64,000 bases of DNA. It comes from Limnobacter sp. CACIAM 66H1. GTDB taxonomy: Bacteria; Pseudomonadota; Gammaproteobacteria; Burkholderiales; Burkholderiaceae_B. How positions within the stretch are numbered: position 1 is the first letter of the stretch; each line of letters begins with the position of its first letter. The translations under genes were made by a program, and so were the position numbers. Positions 1 through 8,087 of the stretch are shown piece by piece. The stretch lies in assembly GCF_001601825.1 (NCBI RefSeq), contig NZ_LUJK01000001.1, positions 1-64,000 of the forward strand, written 5' to 3'. The notes beneath the pieces were generated by a model. That model ran no database searches and was not told where the DNA came from. It saw only the letters and a program-made list of their open reading frames with translations.

Positions 1-1
1 G

Positions 2-133
2 GTGAAATACCACTTGCGAAATATTTTTTCGAAAATGGGTGTGAAATCTCGTCTTGAAGCAATTCGCCTTGGTCAACTCATTCCAGCGGAATACCTTCTT
101 TCTTCAGACGGTAAGCCAGTTGAGGACGGGTAA
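2..133 (+). CDS. LuxR-type transcriptional regulator, C-terminal end only (partial)
   Basis: An open frame enters from the left edge and ends at TAA 131-133. The 43 visible residues begin VKYHLRNIFSKMGVKSR, which is the recognition-helix part of a LuxR/GerE helix-turn-helix, followed by a short non-conserved tail. The N-terminal signal domain lies outside the window, so the inducer cannot be inferred. Its last 56 bases overlap the 3' end of the convergent dmpR gene. Family assignment is good; everything upstream is unseen. Confidence 0.75.
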   Translation: MKYHLRNIFSKMGVKSRLEAIRLGQLIPAEYLLSSDGKPVEDG

Positions 134-1742
134 TGCCCAACACCCGTGCAGCTTGAGACAGATTACCTTTGGCCTGTTTCAAGGCAGTTTGCATCAGTCG
201 GCGTTCCAAGGTGTCTAGCCCCACATTCTTGGTTAAAATTTCATTGCACAAGTCATCAATAGGGCGCGTTTCAACTGGCGCCAACTCGCCTTGCGCATTA
301 AGCTGCGATTTTTCTTTGCAGGGTTCGATGCGGTCGTCAAACAAGTGGCAGGCCTCCACATACCCCCCGTCGGGTGCCAGCACCACGGCGCGCTCAATCA
401 GGTTTTCCAATTCGCGAATATTGCCGGGCCATTCATAGCTCATCACCTCTTGCATGGCTTTGTCGGTCAGCCCTTGCAGCTTCTTGTTGTAGCTTGTGCA
501 GTACTTGGTCATGAAGCGGTTGATCAGTGGCGAAATGTCTGCTTGGCGTTCCCGCAGGGGGGGGATTTTGATGGGGAAGGTGTTGAGGCGGTAGTACAAA
601 TCAATACGGAATTTGTTCTCGCGTATGGCTTGTTGCAGCTCCACGTTGGTGGCCGCCACAATACGAACATTCACCTTTTGTACGCGTTCCGAACCCAATC
701 TTTCGAACTCGCCGGTTTGCAACACGCGCAGCAGTTTCACTTGCGTTGACAAAGGCAGATCGCCCACTTCATCAAGAAACAGGGTGCCGTGGTCGGCACG
801 TTCGAAGCGGCCTGCGCGTGGTGTGTGCGCTCCCGTGTAAGCGCCTTTTTCCACACCAAACAACTCGGCTTCAATCAATTCATGTGGAATGGCTGCACAG
901 TTGACGGCCAGAAAGGGCCCCTTGGCACGAGGGCTTTTGTCGTGCAACCAGCGAGCAAACATTTCCTTGCCTACCCCAGTTTCGCCCAGGAGCAATACAG
1001 TGATGCTGCCCTGTGCCGCGCGCTGCAGCAATTCGAAAGCATTCATGAAGGCAGGAGATACGCCCACCAAATCGTCATTGCTGCGCCGGCGAACCAGAGC
1101 TGTGTCCAGTTTCTCTGCACCCATGTGGTATTCGATCAATTCTTCGGCGAAGGCTTGGGCTTTGAAATATTCCTCATACTCGGGGTCATTCCAAGCCTCT
1201 GCACTTTGACCGATGATCAGGCACTGTGAATCGCCCTGGCTCATGCATTCCATTTCTCGATACAGCACCAGTCTGCCCATGAAGGCACTGGAGTAGCCGG
1301 AGGCATAGCCAATCATGGTCCAACAGGCTGGTTCATCGCCTTGGCCATAGTCGGCCACGTGAGCCTCGTCTTCCCACGAGTTCTTCCAGACAAATTCACC
1401 GTAAAAGTGTTTGGTTGGCAAATTAATTTCCAAGCTGAGCTTTTCAACCTGCACCATGCCTTCCAGTGTGTGCAGTTGAGGGCCCAGCATGAAAGCTTCT
1501 TCAACTGAACCGCCAGGGCGTTTGTGCTTCAAGGCCACTTGTCCATCCCGAATGCCTGAGGCGAAACCCAGGCGGATCAGCAGCCCGCGCGCGCGTTTCA
1601 GGCCCAGGGTTTCAAACAATTCTTTGCGCAGCGCGCCCAGCGCGCGGGCATGCATCAATAGCATGCGTTGCTCGTCCAACCAGATGTGGCCTGACGGGTA
1701 ATTGAATTTCAACAGGGATTGCAGGTCGGTCACAGTATTCAT
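78..1742 (-). CDS. dmpR: Sigma-54-dependent phenol-responsive activator (DmpR/MopR/PoxR family)
   Basis: A 554-residue NtrC-type activator with an N-terminal aromatic-sensing XylR_N/V4R module (about 15-200), a B-linker, an AAA+ domain (Walker A GETGVGKE 253-260, sigma-54 contact loop GAYTGA 300-305) and a C-terminal Fis-type helix-turn-helix. Aligning with MopR by a constant offset of 15 recovers its zinc site (Cys140, Glu163, Cys166, Cys174) and the two phenol-contact residues (His91, Trp119), so phenol or a close analogue is the likely effector. It would act on the sigma-54 promoter in front of dmpK. Unlike the classic divergent arrangement, it lies downstream of the catabolic genes on the same strand, separated from dmpB by a terminator. 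Confidence 0.95.
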   Translation of the reverse strand: MNTVTDLQSLLKFNYPSGHIWLDEQRMLLMHARALGALRKELFETLGLKRARGLLIRLGFASGIRDGQVALKHKRPGGSVEEAFMLGPQLHTLEGMVQVEKLSLEINLPTKHFYGEFVWKNSWEDEAHVADYGQGDEPACWTMIGYASGYSSAFMGRLVLYREMECMSQGDSQCLIIGQSAEAWNDPEYEEYFKAQAFAEELIEYHMGAEKLDTALVRRRSNDDLVGVSPAFMNAFELLQRAAQGSITVLLLGETGVGKEMFARWLHDKSPRAKGPFLAVNCAAIPHELIEAELFGVEKGAYTGAHTPRAGRFERADHGTLFLDEVGDLPLSTQVKLLRVLQTGEFERLGSERVQKVNVRIVAATNVELQQAIRENKFRIDLYYRLNTFPIKIPPLRERQADISPLINRFMTKYCTSYNKKLQGLTDKAMQEVMSYEWPGNIRELENLIERAVVLAPDGGYVEACHLFDDRIEPCKEKSQLNAQGELAPVETRPIDDLCNEILTKNVGLDTLERRLMQTALKQAKGNLSQAARVLGITRPQLAYRLKKEGIPLE

Positions 1743-1804
1743 GTCTCCAATGTGCCTTTGGCTTTTTTCTTTTGATTATGCCTTGTTTTTAATCCAGAAA
1801 ATGT

Positions 1805-1841
1805 AAAAAAGCCCAAGCGGGACTGTTACCCCGTTTGGGCT
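1805..1841 (-). terminator. Rho-independent terminator after dmpB
   Basis: On the minus strand GCCCAAACGGG and CCCGCTTGGGC form an 11-bp stem with one mismatch around an 8-base loop, followed by six T. It sits 43 bases past the dmpB stop and about 60 bases before dmpR. It should end the phenol transcript, so dmpR expression depends on read-through or on a promoter in the short gap 1743-1804. Confidence 0.8.
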
Positions 1842-1883
1842 CTTTCAGGCCATGCCAATGGCCCGTCAAAAGCATTGTATTGC

Positions 1884-2819
1884 TTAGGTAAATACGCCCA
1901 GGAAGTTTTCGTTCAGCTTTCTGTCGTGGTAAAAAATCGCCCTGCCTAAGTCGTCGCTGGTCCAGGTAATCACAGGTTTGTCAGGGTAATGAATGTAACC
2001 ACCCGCAAAGACTTCGTTGCGGTTGCCCGAGGGGTCGAAGAAGTAAATCGTCTCACCACGGGTAATACCGTGGCGTGTGGGCCCAAGGTCGAGTGACACT
2101 TTCTTCTTGGAAATAATATCCGCAGCTTTCAGTACCTCGCCCCAGTTGTCCAGAATAAATGAGGCATGGTGAAACGCCCCTTTCATGGGCTGCCGAATGA
2201 AGGCCACATCATGCGGTTTGGTTGAACAGCTCAAGAACACACTGATGCGGAAGTTGTGGTCATCTTCGGTGACTACCTGCTCCGTGATATCGAAGCCCAG
2301 CACCTCGGTGAATAACTTCACCACGCCATCCAGGTCATCGCCATACAGCAGGCAGTGGTCAAAACGCGAAGGTGCCATGCCTTTCAAGCCGTCTGGCCAG
2401 GGGTCTGGGTTCACCAGCGGCAGGCAATTGCCCACCTTGTTTTTTTCGGCCAATAGTTCCATGGTGTGGCCTGTGGTGGTGGTGAAACGAAAGCGCTCGC
2501 CGGTTTCCAGGTGTTCTCCGGCGGGAATCCAGCAGCAGTCGGTGGCAAGACCACTCTCGCCCACTTTTTTCGAAAGGTCTTTTAACGTTTCAATGCTGTC
2601 GACGCGCCATCCCATGTAGTCCATGCCGGCGGCATCTGCTTCACGCAGCACTACGCTGTGGTGGTCATGCTCATCCCATGCTTTCAAATACACGCGACCC
2701 TGTATGTCGCGTCCGGTTTCAAGCAGGCCCAGTACCTCGGTGTAGTGTTTCACGGCTGGTTCCAAATCCAGCACCCGAAGCGCCACGTGGCTTGGCCTTA
2801 TTACGCCTGTCATTGCCAT
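1884..2819 (-). CDS. dmpB: Catechol 2,3-dioxygenase (extradiol, type I)
   Basis: Opens catechol by meta cleavage to 2-hydroxymuconic semialdehyde, the step after phenol hydroxylase. The 311 residues match the usual length of two-domain vicinal-oxygen-chelate dioxygenases. The 2-His-1-carboxylate iron ligands are visible as His155 (RFDHCLLYG), His218 (AFHHASF) and Glu269 (GNRNEVFAGG), with the family GPTRHG segment near 247. The ATG has a strong AAGGAGATC site. It lies directly after dmpQ, whose product reactivates this enzyme class. The lower meta-pathway genes (dmpC onward) do not follow; a terminator and dmpR come next. Confidence 0.95.
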   Translation of the reverse strand: MAMTGVIRPSHVALRVLDLEPAVKHYTEVLGLLETGRDIQGRVYLKAWDEHDHHSVVLREADAAGMDYMGWRVDSIETLKDLSKKVGESGLATDCCWIPAGEHLETGERFRFTTTTGHTMELLAEKNKVGNCLPLVNPDPWPDGLKGMAPSRFDHCLLYGDDLDGVVKLFTEVLGFDITEQVVTEDDHNFRISVFLSCSTKPHDVAFIRQPMKGAFHHASFILDNWGEVLKAADIISKKKVSLDLGPTRHGITRGETIYFFDPSGNRNEVFAGGYIHYPDKPVITWTSDDLGRAIFYHDRKLNENFLGVFT

Positions 2820-2849
2820 GTTGATCTCCTTATCCCTATGGTTTTATTG

Positions 2850-3176
2850 CTATGTGTGCATGGGTTGCTTGGCAAAATGCTTCGCAATGCACTTTTCCAT
2901 TTTTCCGAGGGCCGACAGTTCAAGGTCGGTCAGCGGAAAACATCGGCAGGCCAACACCACGCCTTGGGCTTGTTCTTCAGCCGTCACATGCTGTCGACTC
3001 ATTTTCAGGGTGCGGTATTCGCCCGATTCAATGCGGACACGGCATACGCCGCATCCACCACCACGGCATCCCACCGGGATGCCTTTGCGGTTCAGTTGCT
3101 CCATGCCTTTCAGCAGGTTGTCTTCTGAGCTGCAGGTGTACTCTTCCTTTGTGTTTTGAATGGCCACGCGGTGCAT
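2850..3176 (-). CDS. dmpQ: Plant-type [2Fe-2S] ferredoxin that reactivates catechol dioxygenase (XylT/DmpQ)
   Basis: A 108-residue ferredoxin with the cysteine pattern GCRGGGCGVC plus a distal ACRC, ligating one [2Fe-2S] cluster. In phenol and toluene operons the XylT/DmpQ ferredoxin reduces the oxidised Fe(III) of catechol 2,3-dioxygenase back to the active Fe(II) form, and its place between dmpP and dmpB fits that role. GGAGGG lies nine bases before the ATG. Only about 15 bases separate it from dmpP, so it is probably translated from the same mRNA. Confidence 0.9.
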   Translation of the reverse strand: MHRVAIQNTKEEYTCSSEDNLLKGMEQLNRKGIPVGCRGGGCGVCRVRIESGEYRTLKMSRQHVTAEEQAQGVVLACRCFPLTDLELSALGKMEKCIAKHFAKQPMHT

Positions 3177-3191
3177 GTGTGCAGCCCTCCA

Positions 3192-4250
3192 TCACACGTG
3201 TTTGAACAGCGGACTTTTCTTGGCCAGTCCTTCTGCATCGGCCGAGGTCAGGAACCGCTCGGTGTAAATATCCCGTTCAAACAACTGGCCTTGCATCAGG
3301 GTTGAAATACACGCTTCAATCATGGGCGGTGGTCCGCACATGTAAGCCTTGTGGCCCCGAAAATCATTGTTGAAGTGCGCCTTCAATGCCTCGTGAACAA
3401 AACCTTTTGCTCCGGTCCAGCTTTCACTGATGTCTGCATCTGACAAGGCAGGGATGTAAGTGAAGTTGGGGTGCTTTGCAGCCAACTCGACAAAGTGACT
3501 GTAGTAGTACAGTTCAGCCTGATTGCGAGCGCCTTGCACCAGAGTGATGGGCAGTGTGCAGCCTTCGTTGAACAGTTCTTCAATCATGGCTTTGGGGCTT
3601 GACAGACCTGAACCACCGGCCAGAAAAATCATGGGTAGATTGGCCGATTTGCGTGTGAAAAAGCGACCCAGCGGGGCGGTGAATTCCAGTGTGTCACCCA
3701 CCTTCAGTTCGTCATGCAGCCAGGTGGTGGCCGCACCGCCTGGTACTTTTCGAATATGCAATTCAACCAGGTTTGTGCCCGGAGCATTGCCGATTGAAAA
3801 TGCACGTTCGCCTTGCACGCCCGGTACTTTCAGCATGACGTACTGCCCAGCTTGAAAGTGAACCGGCTCATCGACTTCAAGCCAGATACCGCGAATGGTG
3901 GGGGTGAGCATGTCAGCTTTGACCACACGCCCGGAGAAGTCCTGAAGTCCAATGAATTGTGCATCCGGGTCTTCGTCCACCTCAGCTTCAATCACGGTGT
4001 CGCATTCAACGGTTGCGCAGCACGCCAGAATTTTTCGTTCATCGCGTTCAAAGTCCATCAGCGCAAACGGCGAGGCTTCCCCATGTTCGAATTCACCTTC
4101 CAACACTTGTACCTTGCAAGTGGCGCACAGGCCATGACCACAGGCGTGGGGTAGCCAAACACCTGCACGAAGGCAGGCGTCCAGCACGGTTTGCCCTTCC
4201 TCGATGTCGATTGTTTGACCAATCGGTTCGATGGTGAGTTGATAGCTCAT
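3192..4250 (-). CDS. dmpP: Phenol hydroxylase reductase component
   Basis: NADH:acceptor reductase that feeds electrons to the diiron oxygenase DmpLNO. The 352 residues hold an N-terminal plant-type [2Fe-2S] ferredoxin domain (Cys37, Cys42, Cys45 and a distal Cys in ILACC), an FAD domain with the RAFSIG motif, and an NAD domain with GGSGLSSP and the C-terminal MCGPPPM. Length and order match DmpP. AAGGGGA precedes the ATG. It lies between dmpO and dmpQ with gaps of 15-20 bases, as in other multicomponent phenol hydroxylase operons. Confidence 0.95.
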   Translation of the reverse strand: MSYQLTIEPIGQTIDIEEGQTVLDACLRAGVWLPHACGHGLCATCKVQVLEGEFEHGEASPFALMDFERDERKILACCATVECDTVIEAEVDEDPDAQFIGLQDFSGRVVKADMLTPTIRGIWLEVDEPVHFQAGQYVMLKVPGVQGERAFSIGNAPGTNLVELHIRKVPGGAATTWLHDELKVGDTLEFTAPLGRFFTRKSANLPMIFLAGGSGLSSPKAMIEELFNEGCTLPITLVQGARNQAELYYYSHFVELAAKHPNFTYIPALSDADISESWTGAKGFVHEALKAHFNNDFRGHKAYMCGPPPMIEACISTLMQGQLFERDIYTERFLTSADAEGLAKKSPLFKHV

Positions 4251-4269
4251 TGCGGGTTCCCCTTTGCGC

Positions 4270-4632
4270 TTACGCGCCCGAACCAGACAGGCCTGTCAAG
4301 CCGGGGGTGGTGAAGCGCAACACCGACTTGTGCGTCAAACCGTTTTCATCCAGCGATTTGCCCAAGTCGGGAGTGAAGTTTTCACGCCCGTGTTTCCACT
4401 GAACGGTACTCCAATCAATTTTTGCAAAGTCGGGGTGACTTCCGTATAGCGAAGGCAGTACCTCATTCACCAATGCCCCGAAGGGCATGGCGGGTGGTAG
4501 TGGCAAGGCCATGGGTGCGCAAAACATCAGGTGGTGTTCCCAGTTCACGAACAACAAGCGGTTGCCGTGAAAGTTCTCTTCAAGATCGCGTACAACGCCG
4601 GTGTAGCCTGGTTGCAATGAAACGAGTGCCAT
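4270..4632 (-). CDS. dmpO: Phenol hydroxylase small oxygenase subunit
   Basis: The 120-residue gamma-type subunit of the (alpha-beta-gamma)2 phenol hydroxylase. The N-terminal part carries the family segment LEENFHGNRLLFVNWEHH, followed by a proline-rich stretch. It has no cofactor motif, as expected: the subunit is structural. An excellent AAGGAGGAG site precedes the ATG, and the order N-O-P is preserved. The assignment rests on both sequence and position. Confidence 0.9.
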   Translation of the reverse strand: MALVSLQPGYTGVVRDLEENFHGNRLLFVNWEHHLMFCAPMALPLPPAMPFGALVNEVLPSLYGSHPDFAKIDWSTVQWKHGRENFTPDLGKSLDENGLTHKSVLRFTTPGLTGLSGSGA

Positions 4633-4654
4633 GTTGTTCTCCTCCTTGTTGTTG

Positions 4655-6196
4655 TCAGGCCGCCGGTGCGTCTTTGTGGTCGCGCCCTGTCCATTGCTCC
4701 CAGTTCATCTGGTCCTGACTGCCCATGTACTCGCCGTTGTCCTGGCCAGGCACCAGGTTGTAGTACTTCAGAACGTTATCCAATCCTTCGCCACCACAAT
4801 TACCCTGGAAGATTTGATGCACAGGCAGCCAGCTTTGAACGTACTTCTCGGGCTCGTTCTCGAAAATGTCTTTACAGCCATCCGAGCAGAAGTGGTACTT
4901 CATACCGTGGTAGGTTGTTTCCCGCAGGCAGGTGGTTGTGGGGTCATCGGGTTCCGTGAAAATTGCCGGCACTTGGCACAACTGGCACAGCATCGGCAGG
5001 CCTGGGTTGCTCCAGCGCTTACCTTCTTTTTGAAGGGCATCCCAGTGCTCAAAACGTGGACGATAGTGCTTGTCGAAAGTGTCGGGGTACTTCTCGCTCA
5101 ACCACTTCAGTTCGCTTTCTTCGGGTACCCAAGTGTGAAATGCAGCGGCATGGCTGAAGTTGTAGAAAGTAGCCCACACTTCATGGCTCAAACGGCTTTT
5201 CTCTTTGCTGGCTACTTCGTGGTACTTGGGCATACGAATACCGTAGCGGCTCAAGTCTTCGAACAGTGCGCCACCGTTTTTCTCGAAATAGGTTTCCCAT
5301 GCTTCCTGCCAGCTCATCACGCGTTTGGGCAGCATGTAGTCCATCATCATCGAAACCAAGGCCAGCAAGCGGTAACCGCGCCAGAACCACTTGTCGATCC
5401 ACTTTTGAACGATGTCTTTGTTGCCCGGGTCTTGTTCCAGCATGAACTTGACCACCTCAAGACCAAGTGTCATGTGGCGGGATTCATCTGATTGGGCGGA
5501 AAAGCCGAAAGTAACCGTGGCCATGTCGCCGTTGTAGGCAGCACCGCTCATGAATGGCATAAACAACAGGTTGGTCAATACATACTCAAAAGAAAACGAG
5601 ATGGCTGTAATGAATTCAAAGGGACCTGCAGACTGTGCATCTTCAAAGTAGCTCTTGGGTACGCTGAGGTACCACACGCGGTCGTGCATGTGGCGGAAGT
5701 CGTGCAAGCCGTTGAAAAACTTGTTGTAGTGGCTGATGGTGTGCACCTGGGTTTGTGCATGGCGCAATTCATCAATGGCCTGCATCTGCGATGCAATGCG
5801 TGCACTGACGCCACGGAAAGAGCGACCCACGTGGGCATAGCCACGGTGTGCAGCGTATTCCAGAGGGGATACACCAGTCAGGAACAGCTTGAGCGTGTTG
5901 ATGTAGCGAGCATCCGTTACGTTGAACTGACCATTGTTCTGAGCAAACGCGTCAATAATGGCGTACAGTTTTTTCTCTTTTTCGCCCTGGAATTTCCAGT
6001 AGGCGTCCATGGTCAAGCGGAACGGATCTTCCCACTTGTCCCAGTCGTGAATCTTGATCCCTTCGAATTTGTCATAGGGAAATACATCGTCCATGGCCTG
6101 GTAGGTGGTGTCCCAGCCAAGTCCGCGGGTCATCATGCCGTATTTCTCTTTCAGGCCCAGTTTTTTGTTGCCTGTGTTCTTGGGTACTGCGCTCAT
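4655..6196 (-). CDS. dmpN: Phenol hydroxylase large (diiron, catalytic) subunit
   Basis: Carries the carboxylate-bridged diiron site that inserts oxygen into phenol to give catechol. Two ExxH pairs are visible, Glu143/His146 (DELRH) and Glu238/His241 (DESRH), together with Glu113 and Glu204, giving the full six-ligand set of bacterial multicomponent monooxygenases. A C-terminal YHS-like module with CQLC and CSDGC cysteines (about 425-475) fits the structural zinc site of DmpN. The 513 residues are full length. AAGGAG precedes the ATG. It is followed by dmpO and preceded by the effector dmpM. Confidence 0.97.
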   Translation of the reverse strand: MSAVPKNTGNKKLGLKEKYGMMTRGLGWDTTYQAMDDVFPYDKFEGIKIHDWDKWEDPFRLTMDAYWKFQGEKEKKLYAIIDAFAQNNGQFNVTDARYINTLKLFLTGVSPLEYAAHRGYAHVGRSFRGVSARIASQMQAIDELRHAQTQVHTISHYNKFFNGLHDFRHMHDRVWYLSVPKSYFEDAQSAGPFEFITAISFSFEYVLTNLLFMPFMSGAAYNGDMATVTFGFSAQSDESRHMTLGLEVVKFMLEQDPGNKDIVQKWIDKWFWRGYRLLALVSMMMDYMLPKRVMSWQEAWETYFEKNGGALFEDLSRYGIRMPKYHEVASKEKSRLSHEVWATFYNFSHAAAFHTWVPEESELKWLSEKYPDTFDKHYRPRFEHWDALQKEGKRWSNPGLPMLCQLCQVPAIFTEPDDPTTTCLRETTYHGMKYHFCSDGCKDIFENEPEKYVQSWLPVHQIFQGNCGGEGLDNVLKYYNLVPGQDNGEYMGSQDQMNWEQWTGRDHKDAPAA

Positions 6197-6235
6197 GTCT
6201 CTACTCCTTCAAGTTGAAAATTTCCGGGACTGGCA

Positions 6236-6538
6236 TTACGCCGCGTGGCCCCAGTACAGTTCAAATTCATCCTCTGTTTCATTGATGCTGCCCGACAGGG
6301 AAATCAGGTTCAGGTGAATTTCCTGAAGATCCCAGTCACGCCCCATCAGGTCGGACACGCTTTGGCGCTTGACCACCAAACGGCCGGGCGACTCGATCTT
6401 GACCATTGCCGGAAACTCCTCGACTGTGGCTTGCGGGTTGTCTTCCCGAATGGCCTCGACAATGTTGCGGGTATCGTCGTTGGTGACAAATGCAATAAAC
6501 ACCGGCGTTTTCGTTCGTTCTGGGGTTGGCGTGTTCAT
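6236..6538 (-). CDS. dmpM: Phenol hydroxylase regulatory (effector) protein
   Basis: The 100-residue cofactor-free effector of the MmoB/DmpM family. It binds the diiron oxygenase and controls substrate and electron access. The segment PVFIAFVTNDDTRNIVEAI and a central acidic FPAMVKIESPGRLVV region are typical. Its start overlaps the end of dmpL by four bases (ATGA), so translation is probably coupled. Some homologues have about 10 fewer N-terminal residues; the MNTPTPERTK extension here looks unstructured. Confidence 0.93.
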   Translation of the reverse strand: MNTPTPERTKTPVFIAFVTNDDTRNIVEAIREDNPQATVEEFPAMVKIESPGRLVVKRQSVSDLMGRDWDLQEIHLNLISLSGSINETEDEFELYWGHAA

Positions 6539-7548
6539 GCTGTAGCTCCGGGTGTTTTCAAACCGATCTTCTTGGCGCGCACCAGCAGGTCTTCCTTAAT
6601 CTGCATGAAAATGCTGGCGGCTTCTTCTGCAAACAATGAGGTCATCAAAGGCTGCAAAGCGCGGGTAGTTTCTGTCATCCAGATGTCGAACCAGCGGCTC
6701 AGTATTTCCTTGTTCTCTGGTGATTCATCCACTGCGGTTTTGATGGTGGAGTCCACCCAACGTTGGGTTTCGGCAAACCATTCCTGCATGAAGTTGGTAC
6801 ACATGGAGAAGGTTTGGCCAGCCATTGGATTCAGGCGTGTTTCAAGGTGCTTGTAAAACATGGGGTACACCAGTCCGTCCATCACAAAATTCTGTGCCAG
6901 AAAAACTTCAAACCAGTCTTTTGTGACAAACAGGTTTTCCATGCTGCGGCGAAGTTCTTGCCACTCGGGCGTGTGCAGCCAGTGCTGCTTGCCCACTTCC
7001 AATGAGTCGCCCGTGTTGCCATCCAGCAGCAAACCAAGGCGGCTGACGTATTGCGCGAGGCCCAAGCGGTCCATGGTGTTGTACATGGTGGCTTGTGTAA
7101 TTGCAGCGCCGTAACCGAAGCTGGTACAAAAGCAGTTGTTCATGTTGGCGCCCCACTCGTAGTGGCGAAGCGGCAGCACAGCGAAAATTAAATGTTCTTT
7201 GTCTTTTTCGCTCAGGTTGTAGAACACACCACGCTTTTCTGCGAACTCAAACTGCTTTTCGGCCGCATCCTGTTGCTTGGCACGGTTCATGGTGTACACG
7301 CCGTAGTAGTACTGTCGTGGGTCTTTGAAGCTGTACCAATCGGCCATTTTGATGGCTGTACGGGCAGTGTCGTACAGGTCGTACTGTGGGTCCCAAATGG
7401 GGCGGTAGTGGAAGTTGGTGTCCGACTGCATGTCGAACGTGGCTTCCTGATAGCGCGACGCAGGCTTGTCTGCACCCAACCGGCGGGCCACATTCGAGAA
7501 TGTGTTGCGAAGTTGTTTGATGTTCGACGTTTTGATGTCGACTTGCAT
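6535..7548 (-). CDS. dmpL: Phenol hydroxylase beta oxygenase subunit
   Basis: Second large subunit of the oxygenase: a ferritin-like helical fold without the metal ligands of DmpN, which scaffolds the dimer. The 337 residues match DmpL in length, and the region RPIWDPQYDLYDTARTAI is characteristic. AAAGGAGAAG precedes the ATG. It overlaps dmpM by four bases downstream and follows dmpK after a gap of about 35 bases. Identity is clear from sequence and operon order. Confidence 0.95.
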   Translation of the reverse strand: MQVDIKTSNIKQLRNTFSNVARRLGADKPASRYQEATFDMQSDTNFHYRPIWDPQYDLYDTARTAIKMADWYSFKDPRQYYYGVYTMNRAKQQDAAEKQFEFAEKRGVFYNLSEKDKEHLIFAVLPLRHYEWGANMNNCFCTSFGYGAAITQATMYNTMDRLGLAQYVSRLGLLLDGNTGDSLEVGKQHWLHTPEWQELRRSMENLFVTKDWFEVFLAQNFVMDGLVYPMFYKHLETRLNPMAGQTFSMCTNFMQEWFAETQRWVDSTIKTAVDESPENKEILSRWFDIWMTETTRALQPLMTSLFAEEAASIFMQIKEDLLVRAKKIGLKTPGATA

Positions 7549-7582
7549 GATGTCTTCTCCTTTCCTCTATTTATTTGGTTTT

Positions 7583-7879
7583 TTATTCGCTGACGCCGGC
7601 CTGGCCGAATTGCCACTTCAGGCGTTCGTAGTCCAGCCAGGCGCATTGCTCGGCAGTCAATTCCACAGCATTGTGTTGTTTGCAAAATTCGCGGAACTGA
7701 TCGAATTGCATCACCAGTTCCACGCAAAGCTCTGGATCGCCAATCGAAAACTCGAACTCGACAAAGCGATTGTTCAAGGTGCCGGTGACGCGCACATAAC
7801 GTGGAATGGACGCCTCCAGAATTCCGTTCAGCTCCGGTGGCGGGGTATCGCTTTTGGATGTTTTGACTTCTTTGATCAT
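7583..7879 (-). CDS. dmpK: Phenol hydroxylase assembly protein DmpK
   Basis: First gene of the phenol operon. DmpK-type proteins are not needed for catalysis in vitro but help build active oxygenase, probably during iron loading. I start it at the ATG at 7879 (MIKEVKTSKSD, 98 residues) rather than at the upstream ATG at 7906. Only the inner start has a ribosome site (AGAGGG). The outer ATG falls at or within a few bases of the expected transcription start, about 12 bases past the sigma-54 -12 element. Conserved features include the FVEFEF strand and the C-terminal WLDYERLKWQFG. Confidence 0.9.
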   Translation of the reverse strand: MIKEVKTSKSDTPPPELNGILEASIPRYVRVTGTLNNRFVEFEFSIGDPELCVELVMQFDQFREFCKQHNAVELTAEQCAWLDYERLKWQFGQAGVSE

Positions 7880-7914
7880 TTGGAACCCTCTTGCTTGATT
7901 TCCCATGTAAAGGG

Positions 7915-7930
7915 GGCAAGGGGTATGCCA
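7915..7930 (-). promoter_or_regulatory. Sigma-54 (-24/-12) promoter of the phenol operon
   Basis: Read on the minus strand the site is TGGCATACCCCTTGCC, against the consensus TGGCAC-N5-TTGC. The invariant GG (-24) and GC (-12) are ten bases apart. It faces dmpK and predicts a transcription start near 7903-7905. It is the expected target of the DmpR-like activator encoded in this window. Confidence 0.88.
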
Positions 7931-8004
7931 TGTTATCTAAGTGATTGAAATGATGGGAATTATAAAAAATAGAGGATGGATTCTAAGAAATTTACGGGTG
8001 CTGA

Positions 8005-8037
8005 AAAGATCAATTGCTGCGGTGCAAGTTGATCAAA
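8005..8037 (-). promoter_or_regulatory. Probable DmpR upstream activating sites
   Basis: Two imperfect copies of the DmpR/XylR-type palindrome (TTGATCAATTGATCAA in the Pseudomonas Po promoter): AAGATCAATTGC at 8006-8017 and AGTTGATCAAAT at 8027-8038. They lie roughly 100-135 bases upstream of the predicted start, the usual enhancer distance. The spacing between the two is shorter than in Po, so the exact protein footprint is uncertain. Confidence 0.6.
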
Positions 8038-8050
8038 TGGTGAAACGAGG

Positions 8051-8079
8051 GCGGGGTGCCCACTCATGTGGTTCCCCGC
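8051..8079. other. Hairpin at the end of the S15 pseudogene
   Basis: GCGGGG ... CCAC / GTGG ... CCCCGC forms a stem with small internal mismatches just past the 3' end of the broken S15 gene and upstream of the phenol promoter elements. There is no T-run on the strand of that gene; the only T-rich flank (TTCTTTT) is on the plus strand. It may be a transcription boundary, but a terminator call is not secure. Confidence 0.35.
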
Positions 8080-8087
8080 TTCTTTTG

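Noticed and set aside
7287-7931. Long minus-strand open frame of 214 residues across dmpK and dmpL
   Set aside because: It overlaps two well-identified genes in another frame, its composition is arginine-rich and it has no homology; the sigma-54 promoter and ribosome site fit dmpK instead.
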